DNA of 64,000 bases, from positions 170,868,085-170,932,084 of the forward strand of contig CM041780.1 of NCBI GenBank assembly GCA_023374045.1, given 5' to 3'. Below are positions 1-12,110 of the stretch, one piece after another. A program made the translations under genes and the position numbers. The notes beneath the pieces were generated by a model. It ran no database searches. It saw only the letters and a list, made by a program, of their open reading frames with translations, and was not told where the DNA came from. The stretch is from Limonium bicolor. Lineage: Eukaryota; Streptophyta; Magnoliopsida; Caryophyllales; Plumbaginaceae. Within the stretch, counting starts at the first letter, position 1; each line of letters starts with the position of its first letter.

Positions 1-201
1 TTTCAGTTTGGAAACAGTTGGGATTGTAAAGTGTAATGCTCGGTATTCTTGTCCATCAGACCGGTAAATTGTGTATGTATTAGCCTTGTTAGCCACGTGG
101 GTGGCTAACGACGTGTAGCACCCAAGGATTAAGTCAAGTATTGAGTTGTAATTCCGCTGCATTCGTTTGTTAAGTATTGTGGTTGTTGTCGGGGTGTTAC
201 A
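1..201. mobile_element. Terminal part of an unidentified LTR
   Basis: The segment ends in GGGGTGTTACA; its reverse complement begins TGTAACACCCC, a common start of plant Ty3/gypsy LTRs. Exactly after position 201, homology begins to the sequence at 58015 onwards (AGTGAAT followed by GTCAACGACG). This suggests an LTR element inserted into the CACTA-derived sequence at this point, with AGTGA (202-206) a possible target duplication. The other end lies outside the window, so neither LTR status nor orientation is proven. Confidence 0.42.
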
Positions 202-1737
202 AGTGAATTGTCAACGACGTCGTTTTAACCTGACGCCAAATATTTTTCGCACTACTTGATTTTTTTGACGCCACGCGTAATCTAAATGACAGTTATTGAC
301 GTCCTTTTAGCAGCTTATTTTAGCTTAAAAAACTTATTATAAATATGTTGTATAAGTTTGATTGAATAAGACTCATGGCTCAGTGGTTGTGGGTACATGA
401 GTTAGCACCATCAATCTTGAGTTCAAAACCCAGCATAGGCCAAATTTTTTTTCGCACTCTATTTTTTATTTCGTTAGACTTTAGATTACGATTTTGCAAA
501 ATGCATAATTTAAAGTCTGAGTTTAGATTACGGTTTTCTTGTGAACCGTAATCTAAAGTCCTTTTAACTAGAATATTTGCCCATTTACTCTGCACACTTA
601 CAGTGATCTCTAACACTTCTCTCTCGCGCTACTTCCTTGCTGAAATCGCCTCCTCACTCCCGTCACCTTAGTAGTGCCCATCGCCGCCGTTGCTCCCGCC
701 ACCTTTGTTACTCCCATCGCCGCCGGTCCATCCATCTACCACTGGTCGTCGTCGTTGACTCTAACGCGTACTGGGTATGCGATTTCTGTCGATTATTCCT
801 AGTTCTAACTTTGTTCATATATATGTCGATTCCTAGTTCTAACGTCGTTTATGTCAATTCCAAAGAGTGTAATGGAAAATTTTCTAACCTTGTTCATATA
901 TTTATGCCCAGATTCACAATTAATTGGAACCTAGTTCGAGGGCTGATTTCTGCACTAATCGCCAACTTCGCTGCTTACTAACGGTAATTTTGCAAACCAA
1001 ACTGTAAACTGCTATAGTGATATTTCTTTGTTTATTGTTTTGAAGAGTAAATTTAATTTGGTTATTCTTAGCATTTAGTTTTACAATTAATACATAGTAG
1101 TGTAGTTTTAAAATATAAAATTAGTTTATAAGTAATTCTGATGGTGCGTGTGAATTTGATGTTGATAAAAGTGATTTGGAAATGTTGGAAATATAGGGGA
1201 GATGTTGTCGAATTTTTGTCGTGATTTAGCTAGCATTTTAACCTTGAGTTTTTGATGAATTCTAATGTTGTCGTTTTTTTATTTATGCATCAGGACTACG
1301 ACTTTATTTTGGCTTCCGACCTCAATTGTCTTAGCATAGGCTAATCGTCTACTATATTAGGTAAGATTTACATATATATATATATATATATATATATAGT
1401 ATTTGAAAAACTACCAAACATAGTTATCCGTCCATGATTGTTAAATCTCACACCTAGGGTGTGAATGTGTTTTTAATATGCAGTTTACTATTTATTTCAG
1501 CAGTATCTCTTTATTGTTCTTCGAGTGCATATATTATTGATTAATATCATAATATCGTGCACTTGAAGAACAGTAGGGAGATGCTGCCGAAATTTTCAAT
1601 AAATTACATATTAAAAACACGTTCACCGGGATTTAATACTCATGGATGGATTTAGGTTGATAAGATACAAAAATGTAAAGCCTCCGCCACTGGTGACGGT
1701 ATGAAATGGCTGCCTTCATATAAATAGCTAGAAGGAG
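202..1737 (+). other. CACTA left subterminal region, leader and 5' introns
   Basis: This stretch is closely repeated at 58015-59198. It holds the subterminal TTTAGATTACGGTTTTC / AACCGTAATCTAAAG palindromes (470-570), a CT-rich leader (610-760) and a TA microsatellite at 1371-1399. Intron-like stretches precede the transposase-associated domain. A 114-residue open frame at 637-981 has no recognisable domain and is broken in the second copy, so I treat it as non-coding. Confidence 0.6.
1371..1399. repeat. (TA)n microsatellite
   Basis: About 28 bp of alternating TA inside the CACTA leader. The second copy of the leader diverges close to the equivalent point (59190-59198), where a Sirevirus-like LTR has inserted into a TA run. 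Confidence 0.9.
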
Positions 1738-4700
1738 ATGGAACGTTTGTGGATTTATAGCGGAAAGTTGGACGACAAGTTTTTAGAAGGAGTCGATAAG
1801 TTATGCACGGTGTTGGCGAACAATTTGAAACCTTTAGACAAGGGATACATATTTTGTCCGTGTATCGACTGCCAAAACAATCTGAGGTATCGTGGCGTTG
1901 AAACAGTTACAGAACATCTGATCTGCCGCGGTTTTACAAAGGATTTCCAAGACATAATCCGATGGCATGGTCAGAGCGTGTTCAATGTTATTAAGCATGA
2001 CAAAGGAGATAATGGTTAGGGAAACATAGAAACAAAACTTGGAGATGATACTGTTGCGGGTGATCCGAAAGACGCTACAGTTGACGTTGAGCCAGATTTC
2101 TTTGATGATGACATTGAGACAACGCTCGAAGATGTGGAACAACATCACTCTAACACGCCAGACAAGTATAAAAATTTGTTGGATTCATCCAAAACAACAT
2201 TGTACCCTGGGTGTGACCCTACAAAGTTAAGCAAGTAGAGTGTCGTCCTAAAGATATTCAACGTGGAAAGCGAAATATGGCTGAAGCGACGTAAGTTTCA
2301 CTGCCCTATTGGAACTATTGAAAAACATTCTTCCGGTGGACAATGTTTTACCAATGACTACGTACTCTTCCAAAATATTGATGTGCCCAAAGGGTATGGA
2401 GTACCAGAAAATTCATGCTTGTCCAAATGGTTACATGTTGTTTTGAAAATCGGATGAGTTTGCTTAAAGCTGTTCAACATGTGGAGAGTCAAGGTATCTG
2501 AAGAAACAACAAACTGACATCAGCGGTAGTAAGAAAGGTTCACCGGCTAAGGTACTGCGGTACCTGCCCATCATTCCAAGGTTCAGACGTTTGTTCTCTA
2601 TTGAGAAAGACGCAGAGAATCTTAGGTGGCATTCAGTTCATAGGAAGAAGGATGGTAGATTGACACATCCCGCTGATGCACCACAATGGAGAAACATAGA
2701 CATAAAATTTCCTAATTTTGGTAACGAACTGAGAAACCTAAGGCTAGGCTTGTGCACGGATGGGATGAACCCTTACGGTACTTTGAGTAGCATACACAGT
2801 ACCTGGCCTGTACTTTTGGTCATTTACAATCTACCGTCATGGTTATGCATGAAACCAAGACACATCTTGTTGTCTCTGTTCATATCGGGTCCGGAGCAAT
2901 CGGGCAACAAAATTGTTGTATTCCTACAACCTTTGATAGAGGATCTACAACTCTTGTGGAATGAAGGGGCTACGGTTTACGACTCATTCAGCAAAGAGGA
3001 CTTCAATTTGCGTGCTATGTTGTACAGCACATTCAATGACTTCCCCGCCAATGGTAATCTTTCAGGCTATTCAATCAAGGGGGCGTTGGCGTGTCCGATT
3101 TGTGGTGAGAACACTTGTAGCATTCACTTGAAACATAGTGGCAAAAACGTGTACATGGGCCACCGAAAAATGCTTCCAAAATGACATAAGTACCGAAAGA
3201 TGGCGAAAGAGTTCAATGGGAAAATTGATCACAGCGTGGCGCGTCAGCCTTTGAAAGGTACATAGATTTACAAAAAGGTGGATAATATTGTCAACAAATT
3301 CGGGCTGCCAACCAAAAGTGGTGAAAAAAGTGTCTGGAAAAAGAAATCAATATTTTGGGAACTCCAGTACGCGCAGCATCTAGAGGTTAGACATTGTATT
3401 GATGGGATGCATGTCGAGAAGAACGTGGGCAAAAGTATCACTAGCACCCTTTTGAATATAAAAGGAAAGATAAAGGATCATTTGAAAGGAAGGAAGATTC
3501 AATTGAGTTGGGCATACACATAGAGCTTGGCCTGGAAGAACGTGAAAAATGCACATTCTTGCCTCCTGCCTGTCACACTCTGTCTAAAGAAGAGAAACAT
3601 AGTCTATACAGTACCCTTTACAACATCAAGATGCCTTCAGGATACTCCTCAAACATAAGAAGCCTAGTGTCCATGATAGATTTGAAATTAGTAGGAATGA
3701 AATCTCACGATTATCATGTCTAGTTCAAGAATTTTTGCCAATTGCATTACATGGGATCTTGCCTGATGCTGTCAGACACACAATCACAAATGTCGGTGTG
3801 TTCCTCACAACCATTTCGTCTAAGGTTCTTGATGCGGACACTCTGACTAAACTACAAAAGGATCTTATTGTGACAATGTGCCAGCTGGAGATGTATTTTC
3901 CTCCCTCGTTCTTCGATATAATAATACATCTCCGCGTGCATCTTGTAAGAGAAATTCTGATGTGTGGTCCTTTGTACCTTCGCTACATGTATCCGTTGGA
4001 AAGGTACATGGGTGTCCTGAAGAAGAAAATGAAGAACCGTACCCACCTAGAGAGCAGTATTATAGAGGGCACTGTCACAGAGGAAGTGGTAGACTTCTGC
4101 ACCAATTACCTAGAAGGTGTCGATACCATTGGACTTCTACGTGCTAGACACGAGAGCAGATTGAAGGGTGTTGGCACGGTTGGACGAAAACTAAAAAGAA
4201 TTGATATAGACACTCTTAACAAAACTTATTTAGTTGAGCTGAGTCATCTTGAAGATGTCAAACCGTACTTTAATGAACACTTATGCGTTTTAAAAGCACA
4301 ATATCCAGATATGAGTGATGTTAGACTACAAAATGAGTAGAACAGGACATTTGTCAGATGGTTCAGAGACAGAGAATTGTCCGATCAGTCCATGAATGTG
4401 CCTGAACTGATTAAAGTAATTGCATTTGGAGCAAATCTAGATGTAATTTCTTATGAGGGGTATGATGTCAATGGATTCACCTTTTTTCACAGAACATCAT
4501 GATCACAAGTCAACGAATCAAAACAGTGGTGTAGAGCTTGAAGCTTATGAAAACTTATATGACATCAGTAGTGTAGGTCGCTGTCTAGTCTTAGTAAAAG
4601 AATCATATTTCGGTGTTATACAAGACATCTGGGTATTGGACTACATCAACTATGAAATGTGTGTTTTCCGGTGTAACTAGGTTGACAATAATCATGGCTA

Positions 4701-4990
4701 CCGTGAGGAGGAGCATGGTATGAAACTGGTTGAAATGTCTAGAGCTACTCCCACGGTTGAGCCATTCGTTGTTGGGATGTAGGTTAAGCAGATATTTTAT
4801 GTAACTGATCCCTGCAATCCTAGATGGTCTGTGGTGCTTAAAAGGAGAAGAGGAATAGTTGGTGTGGATGGTGTGGTTGATGAGGATGAGTATGACGCAG
4901 AAGATGAACCTCCAACTGTTCCTATTTCATTAGAAGAGGCTGAAGTCACTGGTCATCGTGAGTATATACGATCAGACCATAACGAGGGAA
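1738..4990 (+). pseudogene. CACTA tnp2 transposase, copy A (broken)
   Basis: The first 90 residues match the plant transposase-associated domain, with a CPCIDCQNN cysteine motif and a HLICRGF segment. After a stop at 2017-2019, the tnp2 domain continues in pieces: the LYPGC region near 2200, a KDAENLRWHS segment and the DAPQWRNIDIKFPNFG segment at 2591-3184. The IDGMHVEKNV segment is at 3278-3523. The DUF4218-like part (LPIALHGILPDAVRH to FCTNYLEGVD) is at 3735-4340 and the DUF4216-like part (RCLVLVKESYFGVIQDIWVLDY) at 4530-4990. Stops and frameshifts separate almost every block. An intact tnp2 would bind and cut the element's CACTA termini in the nucleus. Copy A is the most complete and contains the only N-terminal domain. 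Confidence 0.88.
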
Positions 4991-5154
4991 TATGGATTGA
5001 GAGATAATGGTGTTTGTAAGTTATTACCATTAAAATTTATAAGTAATTAACAATCTTTTATTTGTTGCTTGTCATTTGTAAGTTATTACCATTAAATTCC
5101 GTGTATTTTTTGTGTCATTATCTAATGCTTAATTTTATTTCAATTCTTGCAGGC

Positions 5155-6020
5155 ATGGCTGAAGAGTTCAAGTTATTTTACGATGAGTTAGAAAATGATC
5201 AGCAAATGGTACCGGTTCCTTCTACCAGTGCCCCTTCTACCGCTGGCGCTCTTGCTGCAAGCCCTTCTACAACCAGCACTACTGCTGCCCCTTCCATGAG
5301 TGCACCATCTATGAGTGCTACTTAGAGACTAGAGGTAGAGGCCAGACCCGTGGGCTGAAGCTGCAGAAACCGGATGAGATCAATCTTGTCTGGGACCAGT
5401 ATGAGAGGTATTGTGGGGGCAACAGGTTAGAGTTCACTAGTATGCTAGGGACTCTGTCTAGATCACATTGCTCCATCAACCACACATGGCTACAAGTCCA
5501 GAGAGAAGTTAAGGAGACCATCTGGAAGAAGGTACAAGAATGGTACAAGATCCCAGAAGAAGTGAAGAAGACAATTCTTTCTGCGGTGGGCGGTAAAGCT
5601 AAATAATTCCGCCACTACTTGGTGGAGAACTGGATCACTAGGGTGCCTCGACGCGAGCCTCCGCCGTATGTCGTGTACAACGGCATGATCACTGAAGAGG
5701 AATGGAAGGAATTCGTTGAGCACCACTCCACCACTGAGTTCAGGGTATGTTTGTGTGTACTCTTTTTTGAATTAATGCTCATAATGTTTTATCCCTGATT
5801 TTCCAATTAATTTTCTATTTTACTGTCTTAACAGCAAAGACAAGAGCAAGCACGGCAAAACCGTGAAGCGAATCTCTACCCCACACCATGGGATGAAGGG
5901 GATATGTGGGCTGCCTCGATCAGTGGAAAGAAGCTGGTTTGCTGACGCAGAGGAACGAGGATGGCAGTGAATGCCCGATCGAGGATGTCTCTGAGGCGAG
6001 TAGGGCGCTGATGTACCTTC
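5155..6020 (+). pseudogene. CACTA accessory gene (Transposase_24-like), copy A
   Basis: It starts MAEEFKLFYDELEND after an AG acceptor-like TTGCAG. A Ser/Ala/Thr/Pro-rich linker is followed by a stop at 5323. The conserved block then runs to about 5725: VWDQYERYCGG, WKKVQEWYKIPEE, FRHYLVENWITRVPR. An intron-like segment (GTATGT ... TTAACAG, 5744-5833) precedes a QRQEQARQNRE block and a region typical of Ptta/En/Spm second-gene products. The 3' part is cut at about 6020, where the tandem-duplication junction jumps back into tnp2. In related elements this product accompanies the transposase; its exact role here is inference. Confidence 0.75.
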
Positions 6021-8842
6021 CGGTGGACAACGTTTTACCAACTACTACGTACTCAGCCAAAAAATTGATGTGTCCAATGGGTATGGAGTTCCAGAAAATT
6101 CATGCTTGTCCAAACAGTTGCATGTGGTTTTGGAAATTGGATGAATTTGCTGAAAGTTGTTCTGTATGTGGAGAGTCACGGTATCTGAAGAAACAACAAA
6201 CTGACATCAGCGGTAGTAAGAAAGGTTCACCGGCAAAGGTACCGTGGTACCTGCCCATCATTCCAAGGTTCAGACATTTATTCTCTATTGAGAAAGACGC
6301 AAAGAATCTTAGGTGGCATTCAGTTCACAGGAAGAAGGATGGCAGATTGAGACATCCCGCTGATGCACCACAATGGAGAAAAATAGACATTAAATTTCCT
6401 AATTTTGGTAACGAACTTAGAAACCTAAGGCTAGGCTTGTGCACGGATGGGATGAACCCTTACGGTACTTTGAGTAGCATACACAGTACCTGGCCTGTGC
6501 TTTTAGTTATTAACAATCTACCGTCACGGTTATGCTTGAAACCAAGACACATCTTGTTGTCCCTGTTAATATCGGGTCCGAAGCAACCGGGCAACAAAAT
6601 TGATGTATTCCTACAACCTTTGATAGAGGATCTACAACTCTTGTGGAATGAAGGGGCTACGGTTTACGACTCACCCAGCAAAGAGGACTTCAATTTGCGT
6701 GCTATGTTGTACTGCACAATCAATGACTGCCCCGCCTATGGTAATCTTTCAGGCTATTCAATCAAGGGGGCGTTGCGTGTCCGATTTGTGGTGAGAAAAC
6801 TTGTAGCATTCGCTGGAAACATAGTGGCAAAAACATGTACATGGGCCACCGAAAGATGGCGAAAGAGTTTGATGGGAAAACTGATCACAGCGTGGCGCGC
6901 CAACCTTTGAAAGGTACAGAGATTTACAAAAAGGTGGATAATATTGTCAACAAATTCGGGACGCCAACCAAAAGTGGTGAAAAAAGTGTCTAGAAAAAGA
7001 AATCAATATTTTAGGAACTCCAGTACGCGCAGCATCTGGAGGTTAGACATTGTATTGATGGGATCCATGTTGAGAAGAACGTGGGCGAAAGTATCATTAG
7101 CACCCTTTTGAATATAAAAGGAAAGACAAAGCATCATTTGAAAGGAAGAAAGATTCAATTGAGTTGGGCATACGCACAGAACTTGGCTCGCAAGAACGTG
7201 GAAAATGCACATTCTTGCCTCCTGCTTGTCACACTATGTCTAAAGAAAAGAAACATAGTCTATGCAGTACCCTTTACAACATCAAGGTGCCTTCAGGATA
7301 CTCCTCAAACATAAGAAGCCTAGTGTCCATGATAAATTTGAAATTAGTAGGAATGAAATCTCACGATTATCATGTCCTAGTTCAAGAATTTTTGCCAATT
7401 GCATTGTGTGGGATCTTGCCTGATGCTGTCAGACACACAATCACAAATGTCGGTGTGTTCCTCACAACCATTTCGTCTAAGGTTCTTGATGTGGACACTC
7501 TGACTAAACTACAAAAGGATCTTATTGTGACAATGTGCCAGCTGGAGATGTATTTTCCTCCCTCGTTCTTCGATATAATTATACATCTCCTTGTGCATCT
7601 TGTAAGAGAAATTCTGATGTGTGGTCCTTTGTACCTTCGCTACATGTATCCGTTGGAAAGGTACATGGGTGTCCTGAAGAAGAAAATGAAGAACCGTAGT
7701 CACCTAGAGAGCAGTATTATAGAGGGCACTGTCACAGAGGAAGTGGTAGACTTCTGCACCAATTACCTAGAAGGTGTCGATACCATTGGACTTCCACATT
7801 CTAGACGTGAGAGCAGATTGAAGGGTGTTGGCACGGTTGGACGAAAGCTAAAAAGAATTGATATAGACACTCTTAACAAAGCTCATTTAGTTGTGCTGAG
7901 TCATCTTGAAGATGTCAAACCGTACTTTGATGAACACTTATGCGTTTTAAGAGCACAATATCGAGACATGAGTGACGTTAGACTATAAAATGAGTAGAAC
8001 AGGACATTTGTCAGATGGTTCAGAGACAGAGTGTTGTCCGATCAGTCCACGAATGTGCCTGAACTGATTTAAGTAATTGCATTTTGACCAAATCTGGATG
8101 TAATTTCTTATGAGGGGTACGATGTCAATCGATTCACCTTTTTCACAAAACGTCAGGATTGCAAGTCAACGAATCAAAATAGTGGCGTAGAGCTTGAAGC
8201 TTATCAAGACTTATATGACATCAGCAGTGTGGGTCGCAGTCTAGTCTCAGTAAAAGAATCATATTTTGGTGTTATGCAAGACATATGGGTATTAGACTAC
8301 ACCAACTATGAAATGTGTGTTTTCCGGTGTAACTGGGTTGACAACAATCATGGCTACCGTGAGGAGGAGCATGGTATGAAACTAGTTTAAATGTCTAGAG
8401 CTACTCCCACGGTTAAGCCATTCGTTGTTGGGATGAAGGTTAAGCAGATATTTTATGTAACTGATCCCTGCAATCCTATATGGTCTGTGGTGCTTAAAGG
8501 GGGAAGAGGAATAGTTGGTGTGGATGGTGTGGTTGATGAGGATGAGTATGACGTAGAAGATGAACCTCCAACTGTTCCTATTTCATTGGAAGAGGCTGAA
8601 GTCACTGGTCATCGTGAGTATATCCGATCAGACCATAACGATGGAATGTGGATTGAGCGATAATGGTGTATGTGAGTTATTATCATTAAAATTTATAAGT
8701 AGTTAACAATATTTTATTTATTGCTTGTCATTTGTATGTTATTACCATTAAATTCCGTGTATTTTTTGTGTCATTATCTAATGCTTAATTTTATTTCAAT
8801 TCTTGCAGGCATGGCTGAAGAGTTCAAGTTATTTTGCGATGA
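6021..8842 (+). pseudogene. CACTA tnp2 transposase, copy B (tandem duplicate)
   Basis: This is a near-identical repeat of 2336-5180. It begins inside tnp2 (VDNVLPTTTYSAKKLMCPMG), with the CPNSCMWFWK and CSVCGES cysteine pairs intact, runs through DAPQWRKIDIKFPNFG to about 6910, then DUF4218-like (7164-7988, the longest surviving open piece at 274 residues) and DUF4216-like (8190-8663). Frames are interrupted near 6780, 6991 and 7986. The N-terminal domain is absent because duplication started downstream of it. The open frame 5906-6910 is a chimera: the tail of the accessory gene joined in frame to the middle of tnp2. Confidence 0.85.
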
Positions 8843-10025
8843 CTAAACTACAAAAGGATCTTATTGTGACAATGTGCCAGGTGGAGATGTATTTTCCTCC
8901 CTCGTTCTTCGATATAATGATACATCTCCTCGTGCATCTCGTAAGAGAGATTCTGATGTGTGGTCCTTTGTACCTTCACTAGATGTATCCGTTCGAAAGG
9001 TACATGGGTGTCCTGAAGAAGAAAATGAAGAATCGTCATCACCCAGAGGGCAGTATTATAGAGGGCACTGTCACAGAGGAAGTTGTAGACTTCTGCACCA
9101 ATTACCTAGAAGGTGTCGATACCATTGGACTTCCACATTCTTAACATGAGAGCACGGTTGGACTAAACTAAAAGGAATTGATATTGACACTCTTAACAAA
9201 GCTCATTTAGTTATGCTGAGTCATCTTGAAGATGTCAAACCGTACTTTGATGAACCCTTATGCGTTTTAAGAGCACAATATCCAGACATGAGTGACGTTA
9301 GACTACAAAATGAGTAGAACAAGACATTTGTTAGATGGTTCAGAGATAGAGTGTTGTCCGATCAGTCCACGAATGTGCCTGAACTGAATTAAGTAATTGC
9401 ATTTGGACCAAATCTAGTTGTAATTTCTTATGAGGGGAATGATGTCAATGGATTCACCTTTTTCACAGAACGTCAGGATCGCTAGTCAACGAATCAAAAC
9501 AGTGGCGTAGAGCTTTAAGCTTATCAAGACTTATATGACATCAGCAGTGTGGGTCGCAGTCTAGTCTTAAGAAAAGAATCATATTTTGGTGTTATGCAAG
9601 ACATCTGGGTATTGAACTACAACAACTACGAAATGTGTGTTTTCCGGTGTAACTAGGTTGACAACAATCATGGCTACCGTGAGGAGGAGCATATTATAAA
9701 ACTGGTTGAAATGTCTAGAGCTACTCCCACGGTTGAGCCATTTGTTGTTGGGACGAAGGTTAAGCAGATATTTTATGTAACTGATCCTTGCATACCTAGA
9801 TGGTCTGTAGTGCTTAAAGGGAGATGAAGAATAGTTGGTGTGGATGGTGTGGTTGATGAGGATGAGTATGACGCAGAAGATGAACCTCCAACTGTTCCTA
9901 TTTCATTGGAAGAGGCTGAAGCACTAGTCATCGTGAGTATATACGATCAGACCATAACGAGGGAATGTGGATTGAGAGATAATAGTGTTTGTAAGTTATT
10001 ACCATTAAAATTTATAAGTAATTAA
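8843..10025 (+). pseudogene. CACTA DUF4218/DUF4216-like fragment, copy C
   Basis: A third, partial copy begins at the junction GCGATGACTAAACT. There the start of an accessory gene (MAEEFKLFCD) joins the middle of DUF4218 (LTKLQKDLIVTMCQ). It repeats 7500-8840 with several stops and a deletion near 9150. The DUF4216-like segment is also broken. It is shorter and more decayed than copies A and B. Confidence 0.82.
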
Positions 10026-10129
10026 CAATCTTTTATTTGTTGCTTGCCATTTGTAAGTTATTACCATTAAATTTCGTGTATTTTTTGTGTCATTATCTAA
10101 TACTTAATTTTATTTCAATTCTTGCAGGC

Positions 10130-11610
10130 ATGGCTGAAGAGTTCAAGTTATTTTGCGATGAGTTAAAAAATGATCAGCAAATGGTACCAGTTCCTTCTAC
10201 CAGTGCCCCTCCTACCACGGGCCCTTCTACCATTGGCGCTCTTGCTGCTGGCCCTTCTACAGCCGGCGCTACTACTGCCCCTTCCATGAGTGCACCTTCT
10301 ATGAGTGCTACTCAGAGACCCAGAGGTAGAGGCCCAACCCAAGGGCTGAAGCTGCAGAAACTGGATGAGATCAATCTTGTCTGGGATTAGTATGGGAGGT
10401 ATTGTGGGGGCAGCAGGTCAGAGTTCGCTAGTATGCTTGGGATTCTGTCTAGATCACATTTCTCCATCAACCACACATGGCCACAAGACTCGAGATAAGT
10501 TAAGGAGACCATTTGGAAGAAGGTGCAAGAACGGTACAAGATCCCAGAAGAAGTGAAGAAGACCGTTCTTTCTGCGGTGGGCGACAAAGATAAATAATTC
10601 CGCCACTACTTGGTGGAGAACTGGATCACTAGGGTGCCCCTACGCGAGCCTCTGCCGTATGTCGTGTACAACGGCATGATCACTGAAGAGGAGTGGAAGG
10701 AATTCATTGAGCACCACTCCACCCCTGAGTTCAAGGTATATTTGTGTGTACTCTTTTCTAAATTAGTGCTTATAATGTTTTATCCCTGATTTTCTAATTA
10801 ATTTCTATTGTACTGTCTTAACAGCAAAGACAAGAACAAGCACGGCAAAACCGTGAAGCAATTCTTTACCCCCACACCATGGGACGAAGGGGATATGTGG
10901 GCAGCCTCGATCAGTGGCAAGAAGCTGGTTTGCTGACGTAGAGGAACGAGGATGGCAATGAATGCCCGGTCGAGGACGTCTCTGAGGCGAGTAGGGTGCA
11001 GATGTACCTACTGGGACGCCAGAGAACGACCAGAGAAGGTCAGAGGATATTTCCTCATGCTACGACGACACAACTGGCTAACCAAATTGTAAGTGTTTAG
11101 AAGTAGCTGTTAAATAATTTAATTATATACTCAAGTGTTTGTTGATCTTAAATTTAGTGCTAATTTCCTTGACAATTGGACAGTATGAAGCGGCATAGAG
11201 AGGAGAAATAGACTTACACGCTCCTCCTTCTCAAGAAGACCCTCTCAATCAAGCGCTCGGGATAAAGGATCATCCGGGGCGTGTTAGAGGTTTTGGGGGA
11301 GAGGAGTGTCAGAAGCACGTATTCCCACCATCTACTAAGAAGGGTCAGATGAATGTTGCTGACATCGAGGCGATGGTAGAGCGTAAGTTCGCTGTTGAGC
11401 ACCAAGCTAATGAGGAGAAATTAACTGCTGAGCGCCACGCTAACGAGGAGAGATTGGTTGCTGAGCGCCGAGCTTACGAAGAGAGGCTGCAGCAAGCGTT
11501 GGATGCGATCGCACATGCGACTACTCATTAGCAGCATGATCCTCCTCGACCGTCTTTCTCATCCAGTTGTGCTCCGCCCGCTGACCTATACTCGTTTGCC
11601 AACATCCAGG
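10130..11610 (+). pseudogene. CACTA accessory gene, copy C (multi-exon, broken)
   Basis: Starts MAEEFKLFCDELKND at 10130. The S/T/A/P-rich linker here continues without the copy A stop into RPRGRGPTQGLKLQKLDEINLVWD, then stops at 10388. Downstream blocks are the FRHYLVENWITRV homologue (10600), an intron to 10822, a KQEQARQNREAILYPHTMG-like block, and exons near 11000-11090 and 11185-11530. The last one encodes three coiled-coil repeats of about 10 residues (HQANEEKLTAE, HANEERLVAE, RAYEERLQQA). This is the only copy that keeps the 3' exons, so it was the original 3' end before duplication. Confidence 0.75.
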
Positions 11611-11689
11611 TTAGCTTTGTTTCACTATTTTTCTCCTTAAATAAAGTTATTTAAATAGTATTAGATTGGAAACACTTATTTATTTCACA

Positions 11690-12105
11690 CAATATCTATG
11701 TTTATTAAAGAAGCCAAAAAAATGATGTCTCCAAGTACCATTGGACGGGCACCCAGTAGATGTGGCCTACGGGACAGTGTTGCCATCAGGTCCACTCACA
11801 CTCATCAATCTCATACGTCTACCCGCATTCTACACGTGTGTGACCTTGGACTTGATAATCGAAGGATTTGAGAATGCATACCTTTCGATGGTGTTTGACA
11901 ACAAATCACGCTAGTTGAAGTGAAGGGAGACATATTGCCCTGGCCAGCATGTTATGTTGTTGTCACCGATGAGGTAAGACTGTTTGACAACCATTTAGTG
12001 TCTAATATATTCCATTATATAGCATTTAGTGTCTAATATAATCCATTATAGATTCTTGAGCTTCCTCTCCGCTTATCCCGACACAGAGAAGAGATCAGCG
12101 CGCCG
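11690..12105 (+). pseudogene. DUF8039-like fragment of the CACTA accessory gene
   Basis: One frame reads LDGHPVDVAYGTVLPSGPLT then a LPAFYTCVTL-like stretch and a LPWPACYVVVTDE-like end after a stop. This resembles the small domain that often precedes the Ulp1 protease in CACTA-linked plant ORFs. It is interrupted by stops and by the LTR insertion at 12111. Assignment is by pattern memory only. Confidence 0.45.
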
Positions 12106-12110
12106 GCAGG
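12106..12110. repeat. Target-site duplication GCAGG, left
   Basis: Identical to 21907-21911 and directly abuts the outer TG and CA ends of the LTR complex. It shows that the three-LTR structure descends from one insertion. Confidence 0.92.

Noticed and set aside
637..981. 114-residue frame with Arg/His-rich start in the CACTA leader
   Set aside because: Interrupted in the second copy (58450-58800) and lacks any domain; CT-rich leader sequence explains the composition.
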